From positions 13,147,828 to 13,211,827 of the forward strand of contig NC_079978.1 in assembly GCF_029852145.1 (NCBI RefSeq): a DNA stretch of 64,000 nt, read 5' to 3'. The position numbers were made by a program, and so were the translations under genes. Below the pieces are notes generated by a model that ran no database searches, was not told the DNA's origin, and was given only the letters and a program-made list of their open reading frames with translations. Within the stretch, counting starts at the first letter, position 1; every line of letters begins with the position of its first letter. Of this stretch, positions 46,044 to 59,400 are shown one piece after another. Source of the DNA: Microplitis mediator (taxonomy: Eukaryota > Arthropoda > Insecta > Hymenoptera > Braconidae).

Positions 46044-47769
46044 AAACTGACTTTTGAGGACACGATTGCACCTACAATTCTTATCTGATCCAAGTGAAAT
46101 TTTCTACACATTTTCTATGGGTAATTATTTTGATTAAGTTCGAAGATAGGCTAAATCGGTCGATTTGGAGGATGCAGACAACTATATAGAATACGAGGAA
46201 AATTTTCACTTCCTATATTTATTATTTAATATAGGTTTTTCGAAGAGAACGAACTCAAACTCCTTCGAGTTTGGTCACGTTGCATTTATAAATTGATCAA
46301 TAGAAAGATAATGTTGAAAGTATTTCTCACTTACCTTTAAATGAGTCTTTCTTGTAGCACGGCAGGTTGTATTCCTCTAGGACTTTGCAGTTTACTCGGC
46401 CTCTTCCTGAAGGATTCGGTTAAATGGGTGCAGCTGGAATAGTAGGATAGAATCTTATGTGCTACCTTTGAATGACTTCACTAGGTTATTATTATGTTCT
46501 CTTGTCTTTTTATTAAACTTTTCAATTACATCATTTCTCAATGGAACAGCACTTACAAACGATGAATGTTACAATGGTTTGCAACTTTTAAAAGATATAA
46601 TTAAGAATAGAATTTTATAATGCGTCCTTATGTAGCCGTATGGCTTTTAATGCTTAGATTTACTCGACCCGATATCGGACTACAACTTCACTTGATTTTG
46701 TGTCACTATTCAATCGAGCTGGACAGATCTTTATATTAATTGTAATTAGCAGAATAATACCGCTACATGATAGGACCTATTGGCCTTGTATCTTAGTTAA
46801 TTGACAATTCGTAAGATTTGGAAATTAATTGTAAATCATCAAATAACACCGCTACATGATATGAAACTATCGCCCGAATATCTAAATTAATTTACAGTTT
46901 AACTGAATCTAAATATAAGATAAACCATCGTTGATAAAATAATACTGCTACGCGATAGAACTTATTGGCCTAGAACCTTTCACTGAGAACGATTACTTAT
47001 TGCTATACCTAGGATAGATTTATGCAACGAGTTTACGGGCTGTTGACGCCGTTTTCGTGGACCATAGGACTCGAGATCTAAAAATCTGATCAACAACTAA
47101 GGCCCTGAGCCATGGTGCTCAGGCAATTTAAAAACTTTATATGATGTTTCATGGGAGTAATTAAATTATTGTAATTAGTGGAAAATGACGACAAGTTTTT
47201 AATTATTTGTCGGTCGTCATTGCGAAAATTCTCCCACTACTTTTATATGCATAAATGATGCCAAAGCTGACGCTGCGTTTTCACGCGCTTTTGTAAAGAG
47301 GAGTTTCGTATATTTATTTATGAAATATAATAAAATAATAAAAAAAATATCAATTGGATATAACAGCTGTTAAGGTAAATATAACTTCGAAAATAAAACT
47401 CTTAGACGATTTCTGTAAACATTATCTTAAAGCTTGTTGAATGAGCTTCAATTTTTTACCTTAAATGTTCTGTTTTGACTACTTCTTCCAATAATTTGAC
47501 AGCCCTGAATTTTTGGACAGAATCAAGGACATTTAAAAATATGGTTTTTATTCCTGATAACTTATGCATTTCCTTGTATAATCCAAATCTGTCAGTTATA
47601 TTTTATTGTGATTTTTTAATTATAAAGGTTCGTATGACTTTGAAACTAAATGTTTTAGAGAATTTTTACATAATGTATCTCAAGGCTGACTTGATAAAGT
47701 TCAACGTTGTACCTTAAACTTGACATTATTACTGTTTTATGACACTTCTAAAGAACCGTAAACTTTTTA
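46042..47769. other. AT-rich DNA, degenerate repeats, no gene
   Basis: A motif 'aata..accgctac.tgata' recurs at about 46752, 46844 and 46944, with 'cctattggcct' nearby in the first and third. The 80-codon frame at 47475-47717 has no recognisable domain and AT-driven composition. A decayed repeat is suggested. Confidence 0.45.
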
Positions 47770-48530
<761 letters not shown>

Positions 48531-49690
48531 GTATTGAAACAAGCATCTTCTATGGTTTTAAGTCTCAATAACTTACACATTACACATTAAAATCTATTTC
48601 CGTTAAATTATTCTTTTCGCTAATAAAATAATCTTTTAATTTGTTTACGGTGAAAGATAATATTTTGTTAATAGTTATACCATTAGGTTATAGTAACCGT
48701 TTAAAAATTATATAAACATTATAGATTATGAATATAGCACCACTTTATTTACGTAAAGGTTATATTGGTATATTACCTATATAATGTGTCAAATTAACTA
48801 TTTGAAGTTTTCCCAGAAGTAAGTCGTTGTCCATTTTTATTCTATCAGAAAACGAGCTTAATTTCATACCATGACTACACACTAACATGTATCACAAGAT
48901 ATGCATGTACTTATCAGATCAATTGAGTGAGAAATCTACCTTCTGTTTCGGTTGCCGAATGGTCTCTTCTTTAAACTACTATAGCTATTGAGAATTTTGA
49001 GTTAAAAAATTTGTAGAACCAAGTACAGAAATTCGTAGTCTCAAATTAAATAGGATTGTTTAGCGTTAAAAATAGAAATAAATATTTAATCTATCGTGAT
49101 TGCAACTTATTGAACAGCATTGACACGAACATTCTAATCGTAGTTTACAAACCATGATAATACTACATTCCAATGCCATTGACTATAAATTCGTTACCGG
49201 CAGTGGCCTATTGACATTATCAAGAGGCTACACTACACGGTGAGCTGGTTTTTGGTGTCTGTATAGTGCAGTATATACATATAGCAGTCGAGTGACCGAT
49301 AGTGTCTCGGCGCATCGTTCCGGTCTTCTCAATAGAGAGCTACGACGGAATGAGCCCTCGTTGAGCCTCATGGGAGTTTGAGTACACACTCAGCTGTATT
49401 TTACGATCTATCGTAAAACTGAAAAGTGCTAGGGGATAATAATTATCCTTAATATACTCAAACCATTAACATATCTCCGCATACTATAGATGTTTTTTTT
49501 TGTTATTTATCTTTACCAAGTAGAAGCAGTTTGCAGTTTCTTGATGATATATTATTTTCTAATTACTTAATTAATCATTCCAAAATATCTAATTGTTGAT
49601 TATTATAATTAGTATCGTAATTATTATAATAAATATTATTTTTTGTTTGTTTTAATGCTCAGGGAATTATCCCTGGTAGATGGAGAGAAA
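48531..49690. other. Intergenic DNA with one GC-richer patch
   Basis: No ORF of note. At about 49195-49400 the sequence is less AT-rich and less repetitive than its surroundings ('gtctcggcgcatcgttccgg') and holds a TATA-like 'gtatatacatatag' at 49271. It could be a promoter or 5' exon of a gene transcribed to the right, but no downstream exon was found. Confidence 0.35.
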
Positions 49691-49695
49691 TATAT

Positions 49696-50035
49696 GGTAA
49701 CAACCCATGCAGGAGTCCTCAGAGTTGGACAGAGAGGCCATGCCTGGACCAAGATTGAAAAACCCAGCTTGGGCGTACCTATATACCCATGCTTGGGCCA
49801 TAACCGGGTACTCAACCTTGGCCATTTCTATAATTAGCCAACTTTGAACCAGAACTGGCTAACCTAGGTTTAGTCACTCCTACAGTTTGTCAAACTTGGG
49901 TCAAGACTGGCCGATCCAGCTTTGGCCATACAACTGGGTAACAAAATTGGCCCAAGGATGGGTAATCTAGCTTTGGCCATTCCTGTAGATACCCATCCTT
50001 GGCCAGAACTGGATACCGCCGATGCGGCTATTCAG
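49696..50035. repeat. GGCC-rich minisatellite array
   Basis: Units of 'ggccatacc..gggtaac' and 'cttgggcc' type. The whole 340-bp block is homologous to 58110-58400 ('gagtcctcagagttggacag' against 'gagtccccagagttagacag'), so it is a dispersed element, not an isolated array. Confidence 0.75.
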
Positions 50036-50059
50036 TGTTAGTCCATTTTTTGACAAAGA

Positions 50060-50970
50060 CAAAAAAATCGGTCTATCGGTTGACTCTGCAGGCTAGGCCT
50101 AAAACTTTCCGCTGTTTTCGAGCTCCTTAAGCTCTTTGAGCTCGAAAACATTGTTGTAAATACTTTTTCGAACTCTTCGAGCTCGAAAACACTTTTGTAT
50201 GCCGTTGTTTTCGAAAAAAAACGTTTTTTACCATTTCTTCTTCAACGATATCTCTTAAACGAATTGACCGATTAAAACTGTTGAGGTAGCAATGAACGCA
50301 TTTTACTGAGTTCTAAAGCTGATCAGATTTTGGAATTGATTCAACTAGTCGTTTTTAAGAAATTCCAAAAATACTAAAAAAAACGTTTCTATTGAACGAA
50401 TGAACCGATTTTGATGGTTGAGGTAAGATTAGACGCGGATTATAAATTTCTAGAGAGGTTAGACTTTGGAATCAATCCATCGAGCACATTACAAGTTATC
50501 CAAAAAAATCATTTTTGGAAAAATTTTATTTTTGGAATATCTCCGAACGCACGCTACTGATCAAGCTTTTAGATAATAACAAGCCGCGTTGAATGCCACC
50601 TTGACGATCAAAAGCAGTTCACCCGTTCAAAAGTTACAGATATTGACAATCGTACGTGCATACGTACTATTTCTGCCAGATCGTGGGATATTTTTACCCC
50701 TTCCCGCGGTGGAATAGCATGGAGTGTAATGGCAGGAGGGGGTAAAAATATCCCACGATCTAGCTGCACTGATACGTACGTACGTACGTACGTACAAACA
50801 CTCATACATACACTCGGGCATCATCTTGGACTTACAGTCAGAACAGTTTCCTAGAACCTCAAAGCGTCAAGATCTATTAGAAATTCGATTTTCAAAAATC
50901 GGACCAAAGCCAATAACTTCCCGAATTTTTGAAAATTTTTAATTTTCTTAGCGGGAAATTAAAAAAACAA
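50060..50970 (+). repeat. Family R repeat, copy G
   Basis: Forward copy from 'cggtctatcggttgactctg' to 'tcttagcgggaaattaaaaa'. The core block is repeated in both orientations inside. The slot holds (CGTA)n at 50773-50795 and a short palindrome (50680-50762) with arms 'tcgtgggatatttttacccc' and its complement. Confidence 0.82.
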
Positions 50971-51090
50971 ATATATGGTTTGTTTTTTTCAGTACGTCAT
51001 TGTCACAGGAGAAGCGTGTGACCGCAATTTTATAACTCTACGTATCAAAATTAATTTTATTAAGAAATAAGTTATAAATTTTTGTAATAG

Positions 51091-51485
51091 ATGCCATTTG
51101 TAATAATGGTGGTAGAGCAAGATAATTCAATTGGGTTATTGATGAATAATCGATTAGATATAATAAGTTTTATTTTTAAAAATCACAAAATTAAAATAAT
51201 AAAACTACGAAATTACTTTTTTTTTCTAAATCGAAAATACCAATTAAATTTCTCTGTATATTTCATAAAACTGAGTGGTTGTAGTAGGAGGAATAAGTAG
51301 ATCATTCAAAAGTATCAGTTCAACATTAGTTGGTTTGTCCAGTAGCTACCGTTTAGACCCAGCAATCAGAACGACGGCAGTTCACGCCCAGATCCCAGCA
51401 GAGTTTTCACTGAGTTCTTTTAATATCATTTACCTCACTTTAATAGTTTAAACCTTAAAATTTTCTTAAATTAAATTTATTTGTT
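51091..51485. repeat. Segment shared with 58950-59180 and (reversed) 9540-9760
   Basis: Shared phrases in order: 'aatcacaaaattaaaataat', 'ggaataagtagatcattc', 'gttcaacattagttgg', 'ccagtagctaccgtt', 'agttcacgcccagatcccag'. Part of the composite minisatellite-bearing repeat. The frame at 51091-51300 has no domain. Confidence 0.65.
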
Positions 51486-51489
51486 TCGT

Positions 51490-51960
51490 TGGGGTACGAG
51501 CCATTAATGTCACTATGGTAATCGTTTCCATACTTTTAAGGTAACCGAAAACATTTATTATGATTTCCGTTACTATGCATTATATCAATTATTACTATAA
51601 TATTGGTAATTATCCATATATTGAGGTAATTATCAATATAATATTGAAGTAGCCATTACTATATAATATGGTAATTATCACTATAATATATGTTAACAGT
51701 TATCGTAAGAGTGTGATTACCATATACTATGGTAATTATTACTATAATATTCTAGTAATGATTACTATAATATTATAGCAACCATTAGTATATACATTGT
51801 AATAAATCCTATATATTATGGGAATTAATGCTATAATATTTAATAACGTTTACCCTAATAGTATGGCACCAATTAATATAGTAGTATAGGATCGATAACC
51901 ATAATTATAGGAACCGTTACCATGGTTATGGAAACGTTTCTCCAAAATTATGAATACATA
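51490..51960. repeat. Degenerate array of GGTAATTAT-ACTATAATAT units
   Basis: At least ten variants of 'ggtaattatcactataatat' follow each other with irregular spacing of 25-60 bp. Inverted versions ('ataccatggttat') are present too. Non-coding. Confidence 0.65.
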
Positions 51961-52213
51961 GCTCATAATTTCTAGTGATTATAACGATAACGTTATGAGT
52001 CTATACTTTATGGACGTTTGTACTAGGGGCGGTTACCATAATTTTATCTTCGTGTAGATCAACTCTACCGAGGGCCGTTCCTGAGTGTCTTTTACTGCAG
52101 CTATGATTTTCAATAATAACAATAATAATAATCCCTTAGGAGGGATGAAGCAGATTTGTGTCTGACAATTACACGGGGAACCAAAAATTATCTACACAGA
52201 TTTAGGAAGATTC

Positions 52214-53460
52214 TACTCTACTCACCATCAATCAAGCCGTCTACGATGCTGCTTCTTCATTTTTACCCCCAGCGAGGAAAATTAAATTTTCTCCTGAGGC
52301 TAAAATGCGAGGTCGCATTGGGCAGCTTTCGCTGAAGATTAGTGATCTTCAGAAACATCTCCCACATCCTGTGTGTGATTGAGTTTGTGAGCGCTCGTAA
52401 AGCGTTTACTCCTAAAGTCGGTCTCATCGCAACTGGACTATGATACCACCATCACACAGTGAATAAGGATACTTTTCCTAACATTAAGGAAGAGTTCCTT
52501 AATAGGTTGAGGGCTCTAGTGGCTGCGATGAAGTCACTAGAGAAAAAGCTGAAGCGGCTCACTGATAACTCTTTGTTTCGATTAAGTCATTCACGCTTTC
52601 CTTCATCTAAGACATCTGTTTCTGGTGATCCTCCATCCATCAAGCGAGAAGAAGCTTTCTGGTCCAAGTTGTACGGTGATAAACCAAACGTGAATCGTGA
52701 AACTCTAGCTCTCAACGACTTCGAAGCATTATCTCGAGAACATCGAAACGACAATGCTGATGAAGAGAGCTCTGCAACCAGTGTGGAAGAAGTTCGTTTA
52801 GCTCTAAATAATGGTAAGAACTGAGCTGCTCTGGGTCCAGATGGCATTAATTTATTTTGGTGGAAGAAATGATTACTTCTACCCATAGTCATGTGGCCTG
52901 GATTTTTACAGCGCTTATCAGAGGCGACGAACCGATTCCGTGCTGGCTTCTTGAAGGGCGAACTGTTCATTTCTAAGAAAGATGACTTGTCTGACCCGAA
53001 GAACTACAGGCCTATCACCTGTTTAAATGCAGTTTATAAGATTTTCTGTGTTGCAGCAGATATACGAACAGCGTGGCAGCAACAGAGGCCTGTCAGGTTG
53101 CTAAGAGAATCTGTTACTGGATCGTTGAGTCATTAAAGACGCAATCCACTATCAGCACAACCTGTCGATGCGCTGGACTGACACCTGCAAGGCATTTAAC
53201 TCAACGCCTAATGAGCTTATTCTCTTTTTGCTCGAATGCCTTGGGGTCAATCGAGAGACAGTGGGATGGATTCAACGTACGATGCAGCTTTGGCGAACAC
53301 GGTTTCACATCTCATGTAGAAACGACAAACATGTGACTGAAGTTGTATAGTATAAAAAAGGAGTCTTTTAGGGAGATTCTCTGAGCCCTCTGTTGTTTTG
53401 CATTTCACTGTTGCCAGTATCTGAAAATGTTCGATCACCCACTTATTCTACATGGATGAT
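52214..53460 (+). pseudogene. N-terminal region and RT (motifs 0-4) of the R4-like element
   Basis: Coding-like text begins INQAVYDAASSFLPPARKIK near 52222, breaks near 52380, and resumes at 52459 (KEEFLNRLRALVAAMKSLEKK). RT parts: GPDGINLFWWKK, KKDDLSDPKNYRPITCLN..YKIF, LSMRWTDTCKAFNSTP, GDSLSPLLFCISLLPVS, and MDDLK with catalytic Asp pair at 53452-53466. In-frame stops at 52822 and about 52870 (both TGA), 53348 (TAG) and about 53369. Frameshifts lie near 53065 and 53135. In the family the usual site is F/Y-A/M-D-D, so the active site itself is intact. Confidence 0.78.
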
Positions 53461-54285
53461 CTGAAGGTGTATGCTACTGATGAGATACACCTTCGGACAG
53501 CCTTGAACATCGGAGAGGTGTATACACGGGATGTCGGCATGGCTTTTGAGTTAGACAAGTTCGCGGTCGTTAATCTGGTGAAGGGTAAGTGCTCTGATGT
53601 GCGTGAAGATATCGAGTTAGTGGATGGGAGCGTCAGTGATCATCTTGACGCCGGAGAGTCGTACAAATACCTAGGGATTGACGGGAGTCCTATGCAGGAC
53701 GTCTCGAAAATCAAAACGATTCTCTGCAGCGAGTATGTGCGGAGACTCCGGAAAATCTGGTCATCAGAACTTTCCGGGAAAAACAAAGTCGCCGCAACAA
53801 ACATGCTTGCTGTCCCAGTACTACTCTACTCTTTCGGTGTTCTTGAATGGTCCCGAAAAGAGCTCAGAGACCTCTATATCAAGACACGCAAAGTCATGAA
53901 TATGAATCGGAGCATGCACCCTAAGTCCTCAGTCACCAGATTATACCTTTCCCGGCACATCGGAGGGAGAGGTCTACACGATCGTTTGGTTTTGGGTCTA
54001 ACATACGAAGTTGTCAATTTCACTGCAGATGAAGACGACTTCCTTATGCAAATTGTTCATTGTCATGAGAATAGGCAAAAGGGAGCGTTTTTATATAAGG
54101 CAGCAAAGTACGCGGCAAAATCCCTCGGTCTCGGAAGAGTAAACCCTCTTATTGAACTCCCCAAGGAGGAATTTAAGACGGTTGTCAGGAATGCTGAGCA
54201 GCAAATACTGCTCAGTACACACATGGACAAGTCCATGCACAGCGTGTTCTTTAAACGCGTGATCATGGCTTGTCCACCCAGCTGA
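53452..54285 (+). pseudogene. RT thumb and linker of the R4-like element
   Basis: Open for 277 codons: MDDLKVYATDEIHLRTALN, YKYLGIDGS, SGKNKVAATNMLAVPVLLYSFG, RSMHPKSSVTRLYLSRHIGGRG. These are conserved post-RT phrases of the R2/R4 group. The frame ends at TGA 54283 after a frameshift near 54265; the reading continues in another frame as SFLKSAGL. Confidence 0.8.
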
Positions 54286-55019
54286 CGTTTTCCTTCCTTA
54301 AGTCAGCTGGCCTGATGTCCGAGACTGAAGGATATATTTTTGCTTGCCAAGATGGTGTAATCAATACCCTCGAATACCGTGCTAAAGTGCTCCAAATGCA
54401 GCTACCCGACACTTTGTGTAGGGTGTGTAAACAACATCCAGAGAAGCTCATGCATCTCTTGTCAGCATGTCCAGTGTTGGCAAGAAATTCATACATCCAG
54501 CGTCATAATACTGCTCTGCGAGTACTTTATTACCATCTAAGACATACATACGGTATCGATAAAACACCAATGCTGCCTTATCTGCCAGGAGATATTCCGC
54601 AAGTTGTTGAGAATGACCGTTGCCATATTTATTGAAACGTGCCATTCACAACAACTCGGAAAATAGATCACAACAAACCTGATATTGGGCTCCTCGATAA
54701 AACCACTCGTGACATTTATGTCATTGAGTTTTCAGCACCTGCTGAATATGACATCATGGTCAAAGAAGAGCACAAACACCAGATATATCAGGATCTCCTG
54801 TTTAAAATTGGCAAAATTTACCCAGGCTACCATGTCAAACTTGTGGTTCTCATTGTTGGCGTCCTAGGAGGGATGAAGCAGTCGTTTGTGTCTGCACTAG
54901 CTAGAATTCCAACTTGTTCAGCGCAAGTTGAGTTTCTGGCATCGCGGATGCAAAAGGCTGTTTTCCTCGGGTCCCTCCGCCTACTTAGGCAACGAAACTT
55001 GGCCTGCTGCGCATGCTGA
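54270..55019 (+). pseudogene. C-terminal CCHC and restriction-like endonuclease of the R4-like element
   Basis: Cys/His motif CRVC-x7-H-x4-C starting at 54417. TGA 54633 replaces an expected Trp (CHIY-stop-NVPF). Then PD (54678-54683) in KPDIGLLDK and the E at 54726 in IYVIEFSAP form the PD-(D/E)xK core, followed by EEHKHQIYQDL. The end SRMQKAVFLGSLRLLR is typical. The domain nicks the target DNA for priming in this group. Lesions shown here make this copy inactive. Confidence 0.82.
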
Positions 55020-55110
55020 CCATCTTGTTGATGAAGCATCGCAGCAGTAACGATTTGACGCTCAGCTGAGGCCCTCGGTAGAGTCGGACTACCGGGGATA
55101 ACCCCCTGAG

Positions 55111-55701
55111 CATTTTACTAAAACGAAATAATAAATAATTTATCCGAATGGTTATATATTTTTTTACCATTTTAATTGGTTTTATAGAAAGAGATTATTT
55201 TCTTTCAGTGGCAATAAATATCAGTATGCGCTTGAAAAATGTACGGAAAAATGTAGTTGCATATGTTTGAGGAGAGGGCGTAACTGTACGAGAGTTAGAC
55301 AACAACTACAACAACAACCTCAGTGACAGCAACCGGAACGACAATAAGGGTGAAAATTGAAAATCGAAGAAAGATAAAAGTCAGTGGCATGCGAAACGCT
55401 CAACCTAAAATATTTTATCGAGTAAGTGTATTGAAAGTATGGTAGGCGTGTTTGAGATTTTTTTCTATAAGATACGATCGTTGGATTCTTTCGTAGCTAT
55501 TTTTTTTTTTTTTAAGATTTTAAAAACAATCTTGATATTAACCATTTGTTCATTCTTCAAAGCGTAGAGAGGTCAAAGTTATTTTTTTTTATCTATCAAC
55601 TGTTTAAGTGATTAATTTTAAATATACATTGAAATTACAGAAAACCTGAGTAACTTTGGCCTAATTAGGCTAACTTGAACCGCCTCTAGAAAATATTATT
55701 A
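55111..55701. other. AT-rich flank, no gene
   Basis: One (CAA)n-like patch at 55294-55320. No ORF with a recognisable domain. Confidence 0.45.
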
Positions 55702-56612
55702 CACGAAAAGAAATTTCCACCAAAATTTACAATGCTAACATCGTAATTGTTAATTAGACTTTCATTATCGTAAATTTTTAAAAGTCGTATTTCAAAATTT
55801 ACTATGTAGGTTACATTTTTTACTATTTAACATCGTAAGAAGAATAAAATAAAAATTATTATTTAAAAACTATATTCATTCCTATGTTGATATTTCTATT
55901 GACTTTTGAATAAAATCAATATTACAGTGCTGCCTTTGTAGTAATACTATGTAAGTTATGAAAATTACAATGTTACATCGTATTTTTCAAATAGTAACTG
56001 TATCTACCGTAAGAGGTGTTCTCGTGACTTATGACTGTTCATTTATATCGCTTATTCGCTAAGAGTGTGACTGCAGCGCCAGACAAAATACGAACTATGG
56101 GAGGCTGTCAGAGTATGTATTTATATGTATGTCAATAGCAAGAAACATAAAAATAAATAAATATTATAAATAATAGTAAAAAAAAATTGTAAAAAATATG
56201 TGACAGTTTTATAGTAATTGCAGTTTTGTTTTTTAGTTAAACGAATCAACAACAAGTAAGTATCATGATAAAACAGAATCCAGTAAACATTTAGGTTAAG
56301 TTGTTTGAAATTCATATCAAAGTCAAAAAATGATACTAAGGAAAAAATCAAAATAAAAAATAAATAATTAAATAGTTATCTCAATGTAGTATATAAATAT
56401 TTATTTAATTATAATTCAGTAATAATAGCCTCCCTTAACGCCGAAAGTAACCACTGCGAACGGTTCCAATACCCGAGCGTTTATTACTTTATACTTTTAT
56501 TTAAAATTTTTGTCACTTCAAATTTTACGATGTTCACATCGTAATTCATACCGAAGAGCTCAAGACTTTGTGTTATTTGGCTGAAGTATTATTTCTCAAA
56601 TAAAATTTCCAA
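55702..56612. mobile_element. Degenerate relative of MITE M1
   Basis: Starts TA + 'cacgaaaagaaatttccacc', then 'aatttacaatgctaacatcg' exactly as in M1. The end 'cgaagagctcaagactttg..gaagtattatttctcaaat' is the complement of M1 positions 22500-22590. The interior has drifted (short AT-rich frame at 56121-56351). Confidence 0.65.
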
Positions 56613-58105
56613 TAGGGCAGGGCGGGGCTAGTTGATCACATTTTCGTTTGACCTTCCATAACTTTCAGACGATGCATTGGATTTAATCAATTCATGTGGT
56701 CTAGCGACAACAAGCGTCAAATGGTCTAGCGACATAAAAATGATCCGAGTGTAAATTTATAAGTTATTGCCACTAGTGGGGCACGTTGAGCATAGTATCG
56801 GGCTAGTTGTGCAATGGCTACAATAAATGGCTGTATAAACCATATGAATACAACATAAAATTGTAATTATCAAGCAAATATTTACTTATTATGATTGTTG
56901 CATACTTATAATATAATTATAACTTTGATTTTAAAAATTAAATCAAACAAAATTAAAACTTCCCAATCTTTGGATTATTATTACACTTTTTGTACTTAAA
57001 ATTACATATTTAATAATAATTATTAAGTAAATAAATATCAAATTAAAGTAGTGACTAATTATGAGAATAAAAATATTGGTAAATGATTGACAATCGCAAA
57101 TCATTAAATCATTTTTGTCATCACAATTGCATGCATTCAAACATATAGGTTAGACCAACGCTCGGCACGCAATTACTGCATTGAGCGCGCCTTGCTCAAC
57201 TAGCCTCAAATGAGGCAACAAAGTAGAAGTTAAGTTATAAAAAAATGATAAAAGTTGAAAATAAATAAGCATATAGAATCGAAAGAGCAATAATTAAGTT
57301 ATCTTTGAATATTTACGTGATCACGAAAAAGTATTTGTATACGAGTATAGGAGAAAAATTCTGAAGACATGTATTTTTTTGACTATATTTTTTTTATTTT
57401 TTTTAGTATAACAGCACTTTCTAGCTGATGAAAAGCGCATGTGCATTTTTAATTATCATAAGTTATGATTCATAACCTATTGTTCCTTACAAATTTTGAT
57501 TATTTAATTAGTTATGATTTATACATTTAATTTTCCAAATTATTGTCCATCAGATTTATGTTTTGATAATTACTTTGAATCCTATGTGCTAGATCAATAT
57601 TTTTATTTCAGTTAACACCATATTTGTAGGTCTAGTATGGATCAAAATATCGACCAAAGGGAGAGTAAGTTGATACGGTGAGGATAAAAATCAATGTTTC
57701 CCTCTCACCCCATGTTTCACTGAAATAATTTGTCTTTCATGATTTATACAGTTGATGACTATTATATTTATTGATATTAATATAAAATATTATTTCGTTT
57801 AGTATTGTGATATAACTCAGAACATGCAATGCATTTAAATTTTTTATTTTAATTGAATATTTTGGTTTCGAGTTTATTAGAGGAAATAACACATAAAAGA
57901 GACCCATCTCTCAAAAAACTGACGGTGAACAATAATTAAAGAGAACCGAGCATTGTAAAGATAGGACGTTGCCGTGTTATTCAGTTTTCTTTTATAAATT
58001 TTTTCTGGTCCAGTTGCCGTCATAGAAAAGTAGTATTTTGTTATAATGAATTGAAGTGAAGATTGCCCCGTTATTGTTATTAGAATATCTTCAAAAGTAA
58101 ATTAT
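56613..58105. other. AT-rich DNA with CTAGTTGATCA-type repeats, no gene
   Basis: Phrases 'ggggctagttgatcac' (56632), 'cgggctagttgtgcaat' (56799) and 'cttgctcaactagcctc' (57190, opposite strand) suggest remains of an inverted-ended element about 590 bp long. Nothing coding. Confidence 0.45.
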
Positions 58106-58109
58106 TATT

Positions 58110-58400
58110 AATACCGGTAACCCATGTTGGAGTCCCCAGAGTTAGACAGGCGGGCCATGCCTGGCCCAACATTGGGAAACTCAGTTTGGGCTTACCTATA
58201 TTGGTAGATGCTTGGGCTATAACTGGGTACTCAACCTTAGCCATTCTTATGATTAGCCAACTTAGGGTCAGGCCTGGCTAACCCAGGTTCAGCTACTCCT
58301 GCAGTTTACTACCCTTTAGTCAAGATTGTTTAACCCAAGTTTGGCCATACCTATGGTTACCCATTTTTTGGCCAGAATTGGCTAACCCAGGTTTTTTATT
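58110..58400. repeat. GGCC-rich minisatellite block, homologue of 49696-50035
   Basis: Same order of phrases as at 49.7 kb, for example 'gggtactcaacctt' and 'aactggctaac'-type words. Copies differ by scattered substitutions. Confidence 0.75.
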
Positions 58401-58489
58401 AACTATTCGAATAACTTTTACCATAGTTTTTCGAATGAATAATGATTTATTCATTTTCGAATTAAAATAAGTTTCAATTAATACAACTG

Positions 58490-59400
58490 TTACATTCTGG
58501 CTTCTGCATTTATGAGACAGAATAATATAGAATTACTAGGTTAACGTTGTTAGGATATCTATAAATTCCAGGTGCGTCAGCTGATAACCTTCCTCTATTT
58601 TATGAAATAAATTTTATTGACATACTTTGGTAGAGATTACGGACCCTAAAATTCAGCCCCATTAATCTCTTTCTGCCTTAACGTTTCTATCTCAGCCGGT
58701 GTGTACTCGTCTCTGCTGGTGGCCTTGAAATAGGCCTCAGAATAATACGTAACGACGATCGTGGAACGAGATGCTCTCGTTGAGTGGACGGACAGATGGA
58801 ACGTCGACTAGAACCAATTGCCAACCTTCACTGGTGCCGGTCTAGAAGACCAGGTTCTCCCTCGATGCCTCCTCTGAGTGCGAACAAGACGAGCTCTGAA
58901 GACTTGGTTCCTCCGTAAGGGCAAGTGATACCGATCAAACCACCAGAGTGGTTAAAAAATCATAAAATTAAAATAATCATAGTACGAAATTATGTTTTTT
59001 TTTTTTTTTTTAATCGAAAATAGCAATTAAATTGCTGGTTGTAGTAGAATGAATAAGTAGATTATTTGAAAGTATCTGTTCAACATTAGTAAGTTCGTCC
59101 AGTAGCTACCGTTCAGACCCAGCTTTCAGAATGACTGCAGTTCACGCCCAGATCCCAGCAGAATTTCCATCGAGTTTTTTTAACATCATTTACCTCACTG
59201 GGCCATTAATGGGCCAGGTCTGCCAACGAAGCATGGGCCTGGTCTGACAACCAGGTTTGGCCCAATATTATCGTTCCAGACTTCTTCCAATCCTGGGCCA
59301 AGACTGGCTCACAAGCTTGCCTCAGGATTTTTCAAAGTTGAGCAAAGCCTCGACCCATCTTACTTTTCTCTCTGGGAATTCACTTGCATTATCATTTGTT
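58490..59400 (+). mobile_element. TGTTAC element, second copy
   Basis: Begins 'tgttacattctggcttct' and matches the element at 8474 to about 58950, but lacks the 24-bp repeats. It then continues with the segment shared with 51.2 kb and a GGCC-rich block (59200-59330). The GTAACA end was not found. Confidence 0.6.

Larger units (their letters stand above)
52050..55110 (+). mobile_element. R4/Dong-like non-LTR retrotransposon, degenerate
   Basis: One long coding region broken into pieces, RT first and a Cys/His motif plus restriction-like endonuclease at the C-terminus. This is the layout of the R2/R4 group, and the wording (NYRPITCLN..YK, SFLKSAGL..ETEG, CRVC..PE.LMHLLSAC) is closest to R4/Dong from memory. 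There is no LTR and no recognised apurinic endonuclease. The 5' limit is uncertain: coding-like sequence is visible from about 52214. No poly(A) tail or target duplication was identified. Not active. Confidence 0.8.

Noticed and set aside
47475..47717. 80-codon ORF as a gene
   Set aside because: No domain, AT-driven composition, and no splice or promoter context.
52587..52970. Minus-strand 127-codon ORF
   Set aside because: It lies opposite the R4-like coding region, whose plus-strand reading has recognisable RT motifs.
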